A DNA stretch of 53,757 nt from Sphingomonas hengshuiensis (GCA_003240755.1 QFNF01000018.1:1-53757), one strand, 5' to 3'. Positions 1 through 8,453 are shown, counted from the first letter of the stretch. The notes: generated by a model from the letters alone, not told the origin. Numbers and translations are program-made.

Positions 1-159
1 CTGCCGCTGATCGTCGACCGCCAGCCGCAGCGCGTCCTGCTTGCCCGCGACCAGTTCCTCGCCCTCCAGCTTCCACGGCGACCACAGGGTCTCGGGCTGG
101 GCCAGCCACGAAGGCTTGGGCAGGCTGCCCGCGGTCGTCGTCGGCAACAATGTCGTCAT
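1..159 (-). CDS. mesD: MesD-type methionine synthase (core MetE), N-terminal fragment
   Basis: Only the first 53 codons lie in the window; the gene runs off the left edge. The start MTTLLPTTTAGSLPKPSWLA is the signature opening of the short, single-domain MetE-like proteins that lack the N-terminal folate domain. Family knowledge: MesD makes methionine from homocysteine without methyltetrahydrofolate and needs the partner MesX (DUF1852) and oxygen. MesX lies 28 bp upstream on the same strand, so the two are read as one operon. Control should come from the cobalamin riboswitch and palindrome upstream of mesX. Catalytic zinc ligands lie outside the window and could not be checked. Confidence 0.85.
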   Translation of the reverse strand, partial: MTTLLPTTTAGSLPKPSWLAQPETLWSPWKLEGEELVAGKQDALRLAVDDQRQ

Positions 160-187
160 GATGCAAATACCTTGGTAAGCGTGGGGA

Positions 188-1171
188 TCACAGGCCGCAG
201 GTCGCCGACCAGCGCTGGAGCGTGGGCCAGTGCGGCTTGATGAAATGCTCTTCGGCGTATCTGCCCTGCTCGACGGCGAGGCGGCTGCGTTCCTCGCGAT
301 CATAGACGATGCGGGTCAGCGAATAATCCTGGTACGTCAGGCTCGGGCGGTACTGCTCAGCCGCGACCGAGTTCGCGTTGTAGATTTCCGGACGGTAGAT
401 CTTCTGGAACGTCTCCATCGTCGCGATCGTGCTGGCGAGTTCGAGATTGCCATAGTCGCTGACCAGATCGCCGCTGTGGTAGAAGGCAAACGGCGCGACG
501 CTGTGCGGCGGCATGAAATAGCGCACCTTCATGCCCATCTTCGCGAAATACCGGTCGGTGGGCGACGACGCGTCGGTGCGATACTCGACGCCGAGGATCG
601 GGTGCACGTTGGCGGTCCGGTGATAGACCTCCCTGCTCGATACGCTGAGGCAGATGACCGGCGGTTTGCGGAAGTGGTCGCGATAGGCGCCGGACGCGAG
701 GAAATGCTTGAACAGGCTGCCATGCAGATCGCCGAAGCCCTCCGGCGCGCCGCTGCCAGCGGCCCTCAGGTGGTCGGGCAGGACGATGCTGAAGTCGTAG
801 TCGCGGACATAGGAGGAGAAGTTGTTGCCGACCATGCCGTCGCTGCGCTCGCCGCTGATCCTGTCGGTGACGATGGTGTGCAGGATCTCGATCAGCGGGA
901 ATGGTTCGTCGTCGGCACCGTCCCCGAGCGTGAGCGCGGCCGACACGATCTTGAGCTCCAGCGTGTAGCGATCACCCCTCGGATTGTCCCAGTGCATCAG
1001 CGCGTTGAAGCGGTGGTCGATCATCGCCAGCGTGTTGCGCAGATTCTCCCGGCGGCTGTCCCCGCGCGCGAGATTGGCGAAGTTGGTGGTGATGCGCGTG
1101 TTGTCGGCCGGACGATAATCCTCGTCGAACGGAATACTGCTGATCGAGAATGTGAACCCGCTATTCGTCAT
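188..1171 (-). CDS. mesX: MesX, DUF1852 partner of MesD methionine synthase
   Basis: A 327-residue protein starting MTNSGFTFSISSIPFDEDYR, the typical opening of DUF1852 proteins, and close to family length. The open frame extends 26 codons further upstream, but that stretch is unconserved leader sequence, so ATG at 1171 is chosen. Family knowledge: MesX is a putative oxygenase required for MesD-dependent methionine synthesis; its chemistry is not firmly established. No signal peptide or membrane segment is visible, so it is probably cytoplasmic. It is the first gene of an operon with mesD and has an untranslated leader of roughly 300 bases that contains a cobalamin riboswitch. Confidence 0.9.
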   Translation of the reverse strand: MTNSGFTFSISSIPFDEDYRPADNTRITTNFANLARGDSRRENLRNTLAMIDHRFNALMHWDNPRGDRYTLELKIVSAALTLGDGADDEPFPLIEILHTIVTDRISGERSDGMVGNNFSSYVRDYDFSIVLPDHLRAAGSGAPEGFGDLHGSLFKHFLASGAYRDHFRKPPVICLSVSSREVYHRTANVHPILGVEYRTDASSPTDRYFAKMGMKVRYFMPPHSVAPFAFYHSGDLVSDYGNLELASTIATMETFQKIYRPEIYNANSVAAEQYRPSLTYQDYSLTRIVYDREERSRLAVEQGRYAEEHFIKPHWPTLQRWSATCGL

Positions 1172-1309
1172 GACACACCCAGGCTTTGCGGGCGGGAGGT
1201 CAGGCGAAAGCGCGCAAGACAAGAGCGGGTCCGAACGGCGGCAAACCACGGATCGCAGGCATCAGGCGCGATCCACCGGAGGAACCCCCGTCCGAGGAAC
1301 GTTATGGCG

Positions 1310-1472
1310 TCGAAAGGCAGGTCTCCTGGCTCACGGGTCAATGCGGTGGCTCCGGCCTTCCCGGGCTTCTTGCGGAAACCCAGTGACACGAAATGGAGCC
1401 GCCGCTCGCCGCTTACAGTTGCGGGGGCAGCGCCGGATTCTGCCCCGAAGGACACCACCGGCTTCCCGTCTT
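1310..1472 (-). promoter_or_regulatory. Cobalamin riboswitch
   Basis: On the minus strand the region reads, in order, a GGGAAGCCGGTG segment, the core GCTGCCCCCGCAACTGTAAG, a CACTGGG element, and the B12 box AGCCAGGAGACCTGCC (plus coordinates 1316-1331). This is the canonical order of the adenosylcobalamin-sensing aptamer. It ends about 140 bases before the mesX start, so it sits in the mesXD leader. The expected outcome is repression when B12 is available. The expression platform lies in 1172-1309, where small hairpins are possible (for example GATCGC/GCGATC at 1252-1274), but I cannot tell terminator from translational control. Confidence 0.93.
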
Positions 1473-1514
1473 AGCCCCATCGCCATGCCTGGGATGGGGA
1501 ACCTCGACAGGCTG

Positions 1515-1543
1515 GATCAACACCATCGAACCGCCCTTGTCAA
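1515..1543 (-). promoter_or_regulatory. Possible sigma70-type promoter of mesXD
   Basis: On the minus strand a perfect TTGACA (1543-1538) is followed after 17 bases by TTGATC (1520-1515), a weak -10. Its position between the palindrome and the riboswitch makes it the best promoter candidate for the operon. The -10 match is poor, so this is tentative. Confidence 0.35.
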
Positions 1544-1546
1544 GCA

Positions 1547-1568
1547 GATATAAAGATATCTTTATATC
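1547..1568. promoter_or_regulatory. Perfect 22-bp palindrome, candidate operator for mesXD
   Basis: The half-site GATATAAAGAT is followed immediately by its exact reverse complement. The site is strikingly AT-rich against the high-GC background. On the minus strand it lies a few bases upstream of a TTGACA hexamer (1543-1538) and about 75 bp upstream of the riboswitch, as expected for a transcription-factor site at the mesXD promoter. It resembles the AT-rich palindromes of ArsR-family SahR-type regulators of methionine-cycle genes. That assignment is inference. Confidence 0.6.
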
Positions 1569-1592
1569 GTCATGGCGGACTGCAGGGCATTC

Positions 1593-2558
1593 CTACAGGC
1601 GCTGTCCGATCCAGCGGATGAAAAGGTCGGTCCAGGTCCGCTGCGGGCTGTCGACCGGTGCGTGCGACGCGCCATAGCCATGACCGCCGCGTTCGAACAG
1701 ATGCGCCTCCACCGGCACCCTGGCGCGGCGACAGGCGGCAAGCATGTCGAGCGATTGATCGACCGGACAGACGGGATCGTCGACCGAATGCGCCAGGAAG
1801 ACCGGCGGCGTCTGCGCGGTGACACGGGCAGGAATGTCGTAGCGGGTATAGACGCTCATCGGGCCGTCGGGCTGGCCGGGGCCACCGCGATCCATCGTAC
1901 CGATGTTCGTTACCGGATACACCAGCCCGGTAAAGGCGGGGCGGGCCGATTGCCGGTCGGCGGCGTCGATCGGTGTGTAGATGCGGTCCGCATGGGCGAT
2001 GGTGAGCGCGCCAGCGAGATGGCCGCCCGCCGAAAAGCCGCAGACGCCGAGTTTCGCCGGATCGATGGCGTAGCGCGCGGCATTGGCGCGGATGAGGCGC
2101 AACGCGCGCTGGGCGTCCTGTAGCGGCACGTCCTGCCGTTGGTCCCACCCTTCGCCGGGCAGGCGATAGGCAAGCACGAAGACGGTGATTCCGGCGGGAT
2201 TGAGCACCCTGGCGACGTCAATCCCTTCATTCTCGATCGAGACGAAGCCGTAGCCGCCGCCGGGGATCGACAGGATGGCGGTGCCGTTGGGCCTTGCCGG
2301 GCGGAATACGCCGACGACCGGATCGGCGACGCCGCGCAGCCACAGTTCGCGCATGCCGGGGCGCCCGTTCATCGACGGGGCGTAGGTCGGCGGCGTTGCC
2401 TGCGCGCCGGGCGCCTTGCCCGGCCACAGGCGGAAATATTCGCGCGGGGGCCAGGGGGTGAGCGTTTCGGATGCGGGCGGGGCGGGGGTCTGTGCCGCGG
2501 CGGCCCCTGCCATCGGCAGTGTCATGGCCGCGCCCAGGATGGTCCGCCGGTCGATCAT
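1593..2558 (-). CDS. Secreted alpha/beta hydrolase, esterase/acetyl-xylan-esterase-like
   Basis: A 321-residue protein. ATG at 2558 is chosen because GGGGGAG sits just upstream and the protein then begins MIDRRTILGAAM, a twin-arginine-like signal ending near AAAAQ. The mature part is an alpha/beta hydrolase: an oxyanion segment IPGGGYGF, nucleophile elbow GFSAGGH, a late Asp in SVDDPVCP and the catalytic His in ERGGHGYG. This layout fits the BD-FAE/lipase group of acyl or carbohydrate-ester hydrolases. The substrate is not evident. It is transcribed toward mesX's regulatory region but ends before the palindrome, so it is probably a separate unit. Confidence 0.8.
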   Translation of the reverse strand: MIDRRTILGAAMTLPMAGAAAAQTPAPPASETLTPWPPREYFRLWPGKAPGAQATPPTYAPSMNGRPGMRELWLRGVADPVVGVFRPARPNGTAILSIPGGGYGFVSIENEGIDVARVLNPAGITVFVLAYRLPGEGWDQRQDVPLQDAQRALRLIRANAARYAIDPAKLGVCGFSAGGHLAGALTIAHADRIYTPIDAADRQSARPAFTGLVYPVTNIGTMDRGGPGQPDGPMSVYTRYDIPARVTAQTPPVFLAHSVDDPVCPVDQSLDMLAACRRARVPVEAHLFERGGHGYGASHAPVDSPQRTWTDLFIRWIGQRL

Positions 2559-2767
2559 GTGATCCGCTCCCCCATTTGTCATTGGGCGCAGGGTAACGGC
2601 GGGAAGCATCGGGGGGAAGGTGGGAGTTTCCCATCCGGTGCGGGCTGTTCGGAGGCGGAGCGGGGCGAGGCCGGTCGGACGGCGGCGTGGCGTTCGGAAC
2701 AGGCGTGGACGCCAGAACGGCGGGGGATCGCTCCCCCGCCGTCGTCGGTGGCATCAACGTCCGGGGA

Positions 2768-3835
2768 TCAGTCGAACATCTTGCCGAAGGCGCGTCTGGC
2801 GCGGTCCTTCCATGCGCCGCGGTGATAAGCGTCCGATGCGAGCAGCGGCATGACCGACCCGGCCTCGGCGAACACCATCTGCTCGAGCGCGGTGTCGACC
2901 TTGCCCCAGCTCGCCGCTTCCTTCAGCGTCGAGGACGAACAGGCCCCGTCACGCACGTCGGCGACGGTGATCTGCACCGCGTATTTGTGCATCTCCACAT
3001 CGTCGTGCCCGAGGATTTCGGCGCAGACGACGGTGTCCTGGATGAAGTTCTTGGGCACACCGCCACCGATCATCAGCAGGCCGGTGGTGCCCGCCTTGAT
3101 CTTGATATCGGTCAGTTCGCGGAAGTCGGCAATGGCGTCGAGCACCATGTACGGCTTGCCTTCCTTCGCACGGTCGACCTGATGCTTGACGAGGCCGAAG
3201 CCGGCCGAGCTGTCGACGAACGCCGGGCAGAAGATCGGCACGTCATGCTCGTAGGCCAGCTTAACGAGGCTGTTTTCCTTCTTGCCATGTTCGGACAGAT
3301 ACTTGCCCATCTCGCGGATGAACGCGCGCGACGAATAGGCCTTCGGCTCCAGCGAGTCGGCGATCTTGCCGATCGTGTGGTCGCAGTCCTGCAACTGCTC
3401 CTCGTCGATATACGTGTCGTAGATGCGGTCGATGTAGAGCGAGCGCAGCGTGTTGTCGTCGGGGATTTCGAGCGCCTGATAGTGCTTGTGGCCAAGCCCT
3501 TCGAAGAAATCCATATCGACGATCGACGCACCGGTCGCGACGATGCCGTCGATCATGTTCGAGCGCAGCAGTTCGGCGTACAGGTCCATGCAGCCGCCGG
3601 CCGAGGTCGATCCGGCGATCACGAGGAAGATCGAGCAGTCCTTGTCCTCCAGCATCTGGTTGTAGATGCGGGTGGCGCGGGCGAGGTCGCGGCTGGTGAA
3701 GCTCATCTTGCCCATGGCATCGATGATCGGGCGGGCGTCGAATTTGGTGATGTCGACATGCTCGACGGTGGTCGAAAGCAGTTCTGCCTTCCGCACGTCA
3801 TTCGGGCGGGTATCGTTGATCGTCGTGTCGGTCAT
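2768..3835 (-). CDS. speY: Deoxyhypusine-synthase-like homospermidine synthase
   Basis: A 355-residue member of the deoxyhypusine synthase family. The active-site lysine motif is visible as EAASWGKVD (Lys312), equivalent to the SWGK lysine that forms the enzyme-imine intermediate in eukaryotic DHS. Bacteria have no eIF5A substrate; members next to an alanine-racemase-fold decarboxylase are thought to make homospermidine or related polyamines by NAD-dependent aminobutyl transfer. The start has GGGA upstream. The decarboxylase is the next gene upstream on the same strand, 192 bp away, with a palindromic element between them. The exact product (homospermidine or a guanidino analogue) cannot be told from sequence. 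Confidence 0.85.
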   Translation of the reverse strand: MTDTTINDTRPNDVRKAELLSTTVEHVDITKFDARPIIDAMGKMSFTSRDLARATRIYNQMLEDKDCSIFLVIAGSTSAGGCMDLYAELLRSNMIDGIVATGASIVDMDFFEGLGHKHYQALEIPDDNTLRSLYIDRIYDTYIDEEQLQDCDHTIGKIADSLEPKAYSSRAFIREMGKYLSEHGKKENSLVKLAYEHDVPIFCPAFVDSSAGFGLVKHQVDRAKEGKPYMVLDAIADFRELTDIKIKAGTTGLLMIGGGVPKNFIQDTVVCAEILGHDDVEMHKYAVQITVADVRDGACSSSTLKEAASWGKVDTALEQMVFAEAGSVMPLLASDAYHRGAWKDRARRAFGKMFD

Positions 3836-3891
3836 GATGGTCCCATCATCATCGATAAGCCGTCGTCATTATGGGGACGCGGAAACCCGGT

Positions 3892-4016
3892 TTGGCCCTC
3901 TGCCCACGCAGGCGGAGGGGAGAGGAGCCGAAGGCGGTGGCATAGCGACAATGCCATGCGTTGCCCACCCCCGGCCCCCTCCCGCAACACATGCGGAAGG
4001 AGCCGGGGACTGGGTA
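3892..4016. repeat. GC-rich intergenic palindromic element
   Basis: The gap between the decarboxylase stop and the speY start holds C-rich and G-rich runs that can fold on each other (CCCCCGGCCCCCTCCCGC against GCGGAAGGAGCCGGGG). It is similar in style to the longer element at 12869-13006. It carries no open frame. It could be a dispersed sphingomonad repeat that also attenuates read-through; that is inference. Confidence 0.4.
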
Positions 4017-4027
4017 GGATCGGGTGG

Positions 4028-5269
4028 TTACAGCTTGACGACGTTGTTCGAAACGAACGCGGGAACGACGTCGCGTTCGATATACATCGACTCCATCGGC
4101 TCGTCGTCGGTCACGACGGTCTCGCCGTTGCCAAAGCCGTTGAACGCGGTGCGCATGGCCGAGCCATAGGCGCCGAGCATGCCGATCTCGAAATAGTCGC
4201 CGCTGCGGGTATCGGCCGGAAGCGGGAACGGGCCCTTCATCTGGTCGATATCGTCGCAGGTCGGGCCCCAGAAGCTGAAGTCCATGTCGCGCGCATCCGA
4301 TTCCGGCTGCCGCAGCAACTGCACCGGATATTTCCACCCGATATGCGCCGCGTCGAACAACGAGCCATAGGCACCGTCGTTGATGAACAGCTCGGCCCCG
4401 CGGCGATGTTCGACGCGGACGACGACCGAGGCATATTCCGCGCATAGCGACCGGCCGGGTTCAGCCCAGAGCTCGGCCGAATAGCTGATCGGCAGGCTTT
4501 CGAACGCGCGGTGGATCGTTTCGAAGAAACGCTCCAGCGGCGGCGGGGTCATGCCGGGGTAGCGCGACGGGAAGCCGCCGCCGACGTCGATCACGTCGAC
4601 CGTGACGGCCGCGTCGACGATCGCGGCGCGGACGCGCTCCATCGCGTTGCTGTACGCATCGGGCGACATGGTCTGGCTTCCGACATGGAAGCAGATGCCG
4701 AGTGCGTCGGCCACCTGGCGCGTGGCGATGAGCAGTTCCTTCGCCTCGCCCGGCCCCACGCCGAACTTCGAGCCGAGCGACAGCTTGGCATATTCGGACG
4801 ACACGCGCATCCGGACGCACAGCGTCAGGTCGGTCGCGCCGTCGGTCGCGGCGACGATCTTGCGCAGCTCGTCCATGCTGTCGAGCGAGAAGGTGCGTAC
4901 GCCATGGTCGAAATAGGCTTCGGCGATGGCTTCCGGCGCCTTGACCGGGTGCATGAAGTGACAGGTCGCGTCGGGCAGCGTCGCCTTCACCAGGCGCACC
5001 TCGCCGATCGACGCGGTGTCATAGTGGACGATGCCGTTGTCCCACAGGACACGGAGCAGATCGGGCGACGGATTCGCCTTTACCGCATACATCGAGCGCC
5101 CCGGAAACTTCTCGACGAAGAATCGGGCGGCGCGCGCGGCGGCGTGCGGGCGAACGAGCGTGACCGGTTCGACCGGTCGGCGCTCTGCAATGTCGATCCC
5201 GCGCTCGAACGAGGAGTCACGGGCGATAAAGGGGGCAGCTAGCCCCAGCGCGCTATGGTGCTTGGCCAA
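4028..5269 (-). CDS. Ornithine/lysine decarboxylase, alanine racemase fold (type III PLP)
   Basis: A PLP-dependent decarboxylase of the eukaryotic-ODC fold. Visible motifs are YAVKANP (PLP lysine, residue 64 in this numbering), HVGSQ, the glycine loop GGGFPSRYPG, AEPGRS, and GPTCDDID with the active-site Cys-Asp. It would supply putrescine or cadaverine to the SpeY-like enzyme next to it. Start choice: an ATG at 5299 has no ribosome-binding site, whereas a TTG at 5269 is preceded by GGAGG at good spacing and gives MAKHHSALGLAAPFIARD. I therefore prefer TTG, giving 413 residues. Substrate preference between ornithine, lysine and diaminopimelate is not decided by the motifs. Confidence 0.85.
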   Translation of the reverse strand: MAKHHSALGLAAPFIARDSSFERGIDIAERRPVEPVTLVRPHAAARAARFFVEKFPGRSMYAVKANPSPDLLRVLWDNGIVHYDTASIGEVRLVKATLPDATCHFMHPVKAPEAIAEAYFDHGVRTFSLDSMDELRKIVAATDGATDLTLCVRMRVSSEYAKLSLGSKFGVGPGEAKELLIATRQVADALGICFHVGSQTMSPDAYSNAMERVRAAIVDAAVTVDVIDVGGGFPSRYPGMTPPPLERFFETIHRAFESLPISYSAELWAEPGRSLCAEYASVVVRVEHRRGAELFINDGAYGSLFDAAHIGWKYPVQLLRQPESDARDMDFSFWGPTCDDIDQMKGPFPLPADTRSGDYFEIGMLGAYGSAMRTAFNGFGNGETVVTDDEPMESMYIERDVVPAFVSNNVVKL

Positions 5270-5408
5270 TTCAAGGGACCTCCAATTGCCTTTCGGCATA
5301 CGGTGACAAAAGCTGCCTTGCGGTTGGAAGTCCCATGGGGCAGCGGAGGCGCGATCTATGACCCCGAACCCCCGATGTAAAGTGGTTCAGCGGCGGAAAG
5401 TGCAATTT

Positions 5409-6371
5409 ATGACCATTCTACGACAACCGACCCGCGCGGGCGTCCGCGACGCTGCGGCCAAGATCGCCGATATCCTGCCGTCATCCCCGCTGATGATCCG
5501 TCAGATCAATGGCTTGGACGTTGCTTTTAAGATGGAATCGCTGCAGCCGATCGGCGCGTTCAAGCTGCGCGGGGCGTGGCATCGTCTGACCGCGTTATGC
5601 GACGAATCGCGCTCGCATGGGGTCGTCGCCTTCTCGTCGGGCAACCATGCGCAGGGAGTCGCATGGGCCGCCCGACGATTGGGCATCGCCGCGACGATCG
5701 TGATGCCGTCGGATGCGCCGGCGGCCAAGCTGTCGGCGACGATGGCGATGGGGGCGGAGGTCGTGCGCTACGACCGCGCGACCGAGAGCAGGGAGAAGAT
5801 CGCGGCGCATCTGGCCCATGCCCGCGGTGCGATGCTGGTGCCGAGCTTCGATGATCCATGGGTGATCGAGGGACAGGGATCGGCGGGCGTCGAGGCGGCG
5901 GCACAGATGGCGGCGGCGGGGCTGTCCGCGCCGGTCCGGGTGATCGTGCCGTGCGGCGGCGGCGGGCTGGCGGCGGGGATCGCGCTGGCGCTGCCCGGGG
6001 CGGAGGTGGTGACGGTCGAACCCGAGGGCTGGGACGACATGCGCCGCAGCCTGGAGGCGGGCTGGATCGAGCCGGTAGGACCGGACGCACCGCCGACCGC
6101 GTGCGATGCGCTCCAGACGACGCGGGTGGCCGAACGGACGTTCGACGTGCTGTCGCGGCGTGGAGCGACAGGGGTGGCGGTCAGCGAGGCAGAGATCGCC
6201 GCGGCGCAACGCTGGGCCCTGCGGCACCTGCGTGCGGTGGTCGAGCCCGGTGGCGCGGTGGCGCTGGCGGCGGTGCTGGCGAAGCACGTGGCCGTCGTGC
6301 CGGGCACGCTGGTGCTGGTATCGGGCGGGAACGTCGATCCCGCCGCCTATGCGAAGGTGCTGGCGGCATGA
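5409..6371 (+). CDS. Threonine/serine dehydratase-like PLP enzyme
   Basis: A fold-type II PLP enzyme of 320 residues. The PLP lysine lies in QPIGAFKLRGA (Lys52), the phosphate-contacting asparagine loop is SSGNHAQGVAWAA, and a glycine-rich phosphate clamp CGGGGLAAG follows in the second half. It lacks the C-terminal ACT-like regulatory domain of biosynthetic IlvA, so it is a short catabolic or serine/threonine dehydratase or racemase-type enzyme. An upstream ATG at 5358 also has GGAGG, but the extra 17 residues do not look like family sequence; ATG 5409 with GGAAAG upstream is preferred. It is divergent from the decarboxylase and overlaps the next small gene by four bases. Confidence 0.85.
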   Translation: MTILRQPTRAGVRDAAAKIADILPSSPLMIRQINGLDVAFKMESLQPIGAFKLRGAWHRLTALCDESRSHGVVAFSSGNHAQGVAWAARRLGIAATIVMPSDAPAAKLSATMAMGAEVVRYDRATESREKIAAHLAHARGAMLVPSFDDPWVIEGQGSAGVEAAAQMAAAGLSAPVRVIVPCGGGGLAAGIALALPGAEVVTVEPEGWDDMRRSLEAGWIEPVGPDAPPTACDALQTTRVAERTFDVLSRRGATGVAVSEAEIAAAQRWALRHLRAVVEPGGAVALAAVLAKHVAVVPGTLVLVSGGNVDPAAYAKVLAA

Positions 6372-6535
6372 TGGAGGGGCCGGCGGGAACGTTGCTCGCG
6401 ATCCTGATGGTGGTCGCGATCCTGCTGATCGTGTTCGGCATCCGGATGATCGCGCGCGGAGAACGGCGCAACGGCAGCCTGATGCTGGCATGCGCCGTCG
6501 TCATGATCGGCAATGTCGCGATCTGGACGATTTAG
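6368..6535 (+). CDS. Small two-helix membrane protein, unknown function
   Basis: A 55-residue protein starting at an ATG that overlaps the TGA of the dehydratase gene (ATGA), a sign of translational coupling. Two hydrophobic stretches, TLLAILMVVAILLIVFGIRM and LMLACAVVMIGNVAIWTI, are separated by a basic loop ARGERRNGS. This predicts a helical hairpin in the inner membrane. I do not recognise a family. A second ATG directly follows the first. Confidence 0.65.
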   Translation: MMEGPAGTLLAILMVVAILLIVFGIRMIARGERRNGSLMLACAVVMIGNVAIWTI

Positions 6536-6694
6536 GGGCAAACGACGGAAACGCGGTTCAAGGTTGACGCGGACATGATGGCGGCGTGGCTTGCCGGGCT
6601 AGGCTTTGCGCCGCGCCATGTCACGTCGAACGCCTTAACGACGACGCGGTGCTGATTTTTGCATCGCCGCCGATGCGTGGATGGCTGCGGCGAG

Positions 6695-7351
6695 CTACTT
6701 GATCGGCGAGTTCGGGTCGAGCCGCATGTCCAGATACTTGTCCACGCTGCCCATCAATTCGGGCATTTCGTTCTGGAAAAAATGGTTGGCGCCCGGGATC
6801 GTGTCGTGATGGATGGTGATGTGGCGCTGCGTGCGCAGCTTGTCGACCAGCTTCTGCGTCGCGGCGGGCGTCACTACTTCGTCCGCATCGCCCTGGATGA
6901 TGATGCCCGAGGACGGGCACGGCGCCAGGAAGGTGAAGTCGTACATGTTGGCCGGCGGCGCGATCGAGATGAAGCCGCGGATTTCGGGGCGGCGCATCAG
7001 CAACTGCATGCCGATCCACGCGCCGAAGCTGACGCCGGCGATCCATGTCGTCTGCGCTTCGGGGTGGAAGCTCTGTACCCAGTCGAGCGCCGAGGCGGCA
7101 TCCGACAGTTCGCCAACGCCGTTGTCGAACGTGCCTTGGCTCTTGCCCACGCCGCGGAAGTTGAAACGCAGCGTCGCAAAGCCGCGGCGCTGAAACGTCT
7201 TGTAGAGTTCCTGCACGATGCGGTTGTTCATCGTGCCGCCCGATGAGGGATGCGGATGCAGAATCATCGCGACCGGTGCGCGCGGCCGGGGCGCGGGGGC
7301 GAAACGCCCCTCCAGCCGACCTTCGGGACCGGGGAAGATGACTTCTGGCAT
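6695..7351 (-). CDS. Cytoplasmic alpha/beta hydrolase (COG2945-like)
   Basis: A 218-residue single-domain alpha/beta hydrolase without signal peptide. It shows the strand/oxyanion segment MILHPHPSSGGTMNN, the RFNFRGVGKSQG loop, the nucleophile elbow GVSFGAW, an acid in IIQGDADEVV and a late histidine in IPGANHFF. This is the pattern of the small hydrolases annotated as COG2945. It is divergently transcribed from the cysteine desulfurase operon about 100 bp away. No substrate can be proposed. Confidence 0.8.
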   Translation of the reverse strand: MPEVIFPGPEGRLEGRFAPAPRPRAPVAMILHPHPSSGGTMNNRIVQELYKTFQRRGFATLRFNFRGVGKSQGTFDNGVGELSDAASALDWVQSFHPEAQTTWIAGVSFGAWIGMQLLMRRPEIRGFISIAPPANMYDFTFLAPCPSSGIIIQGDADEVVTPAATQKLVDKLRTQRHITIHHDTIPGANHFFQNEMPELMGSVDKYLDMRLDPNSPIK

Positions 7352-7448
7352 GGAACGTCCTGTCGAATACGAAGGCGCAGCGATGGCGCGGAAAGAGTTC
7401 GCGGCTATATAGGCAGCGCGGGCTTCCGCGCAATCCGAAGGCTATGTT

Positions 7449-8453
7449 TTGACCGCTCGCACCTATCTCGATCATGCCGCGACCACGCCGATGCGACCGC
7501 AGGCGGTGGCGGCGATGATGGAGGGGATGGCGCGCTGGGCCAACCCGTCGAGCCCGCATGCCGAGGGCCGCGCGGCGAGGCGGACGCTGGAGGATGCGCG
7601 GGCGCGGATTGCCGCTGCACTGGGCTGGGACGGCGAGGTGATCCTGACCGGCGGGGCGAGCGAGGCGCTGGCGATCGCGCTGGGCGGTACCGACGCGGTC
7701 GCGACCAGCGTCGAGCATGACGCGGTGTTGCGGGTGGCCGGGATGGACCGGGTGCCGGTCGGCCGGGATGGGATCGTCGACCTAGCCGCGCTGCCCGAGG
7801 GACGGCGGGTCGCGGTGCAGGCGGTGAACAGCGAAACGGGGGTGCTGCAGCCATTGGACGCGGTCGCGGCGCGCGCGCGCGTGCTGGTGGCCGATGCGTC
7901 GCAGAGTGCGGGCAAGCTTCCCTTGCCGGCTGCCGACCTGATCGTGGTGTCGGCGCACAAGCTGGGCGGTCCGCCGGGGATCGGCGCGCTGCTGGTGCGC
8001 GACCTCGCGCTGTTGACGCCCACCGGGGGACAGGAACAGGGGTATCGCGGGGGGACGGAGAATGTGCCGGCGGCGCTGGGGTTCGCGGCTGCGCTGGAGG
8101 CGCCGCGCGACTGGTTCGCGGCGGTCGGGTCGCTGCGGGACCGGCTCGATGCGGCGATCCGTGCGGGCGGGGGCGAGGTGATCGCCGACGCCTCTCCCCG
8201 GATCGCGACCATCGCCGCCTATCGCATGCCGGGACGGTCGGCGGCGGCGCAACTGATGCGGCTCGATTCCGCCGGGTTCGCGGTGTCGGCGGGAAGCGCC
8301 TGTTCGTCGGGTACGCTCAAGACCAGCCATGTGCTGTCGGCGATGGGGATGGACGCGAAGGCGGCGGGCGAGGTGATCCGGGTGAGCTTCGGGTGGACCA
8401 CGACGGCGCAGGAGGTCGACGCCTTTGCCGCCGCATGGAGCGCGATGGCGTGA
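7449..8453 (+). CDS. Cysteine desulfurase family protein, copy 1
   Basis: Fold-type I PLP enzyme of the NifS/IscS type, 334 residues. It begins TYLDHAATTPMRPQAVAAM, with the PLP lysine in VVSAHKLGGPPGIGAL (Lys171) and the catalytic cysteine loop in SAGSACSSGTLKTSHVL (Cys285). The start is TTG at 7449 with GAAGG upstream; the nearby ATG at 7444 is closed by a stop two codons later. It is shorter than classical IscS (about 400). It removes sulfur from cysteine as an enzyme-bound persulfide. It is coupled by overlap to a second desulfurase and then a ferredoxin, so it probably serves Fe-S assembly or a dedicated thiolation. Confidence 0.88.
   Translation: MTARTYLDHAATTPMRPQAVAAMMEGMARWANPSSPHAEGRAARRTLEDARARIAAALGWDGEVILTGGASEALAIALGGTDAVATSVEHDAVLRVAGMDRVPVGRDGIVDLAALPEGRRVAVQAVNSETGVLQPLDAVAARARVLVADASQSAGKLPLPAADLIVVSAHKLGGPPGIGALLVRDLALLTPTGGQEQGYRGGTENVPAALGFAAALEAPRDWFAAVGSLRDRLDAAIRAGGGEVIADASPRIATIAAYRMPGRSAAAQLMRLDSAGFAVSAGSACSSGTLKTSHVLSAMGMDAKAAGEVIRVSFGWTTTAQEVDAFAAAWSAMA

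Noticed and set aside
1168..1458. A 96-codon minus-strand open frame over the mesX leader
   Set aside because: It coincides with the cobalamin riboswitch core and has no protein-like features.
2687..4447. A 586-codon plus-strand open frame
   Set aside because: It is antisense to the speY-like and decarboxylase genes, is very rich in Arg, Asp and Val, and has no family motif; it is a high-GC shadow.
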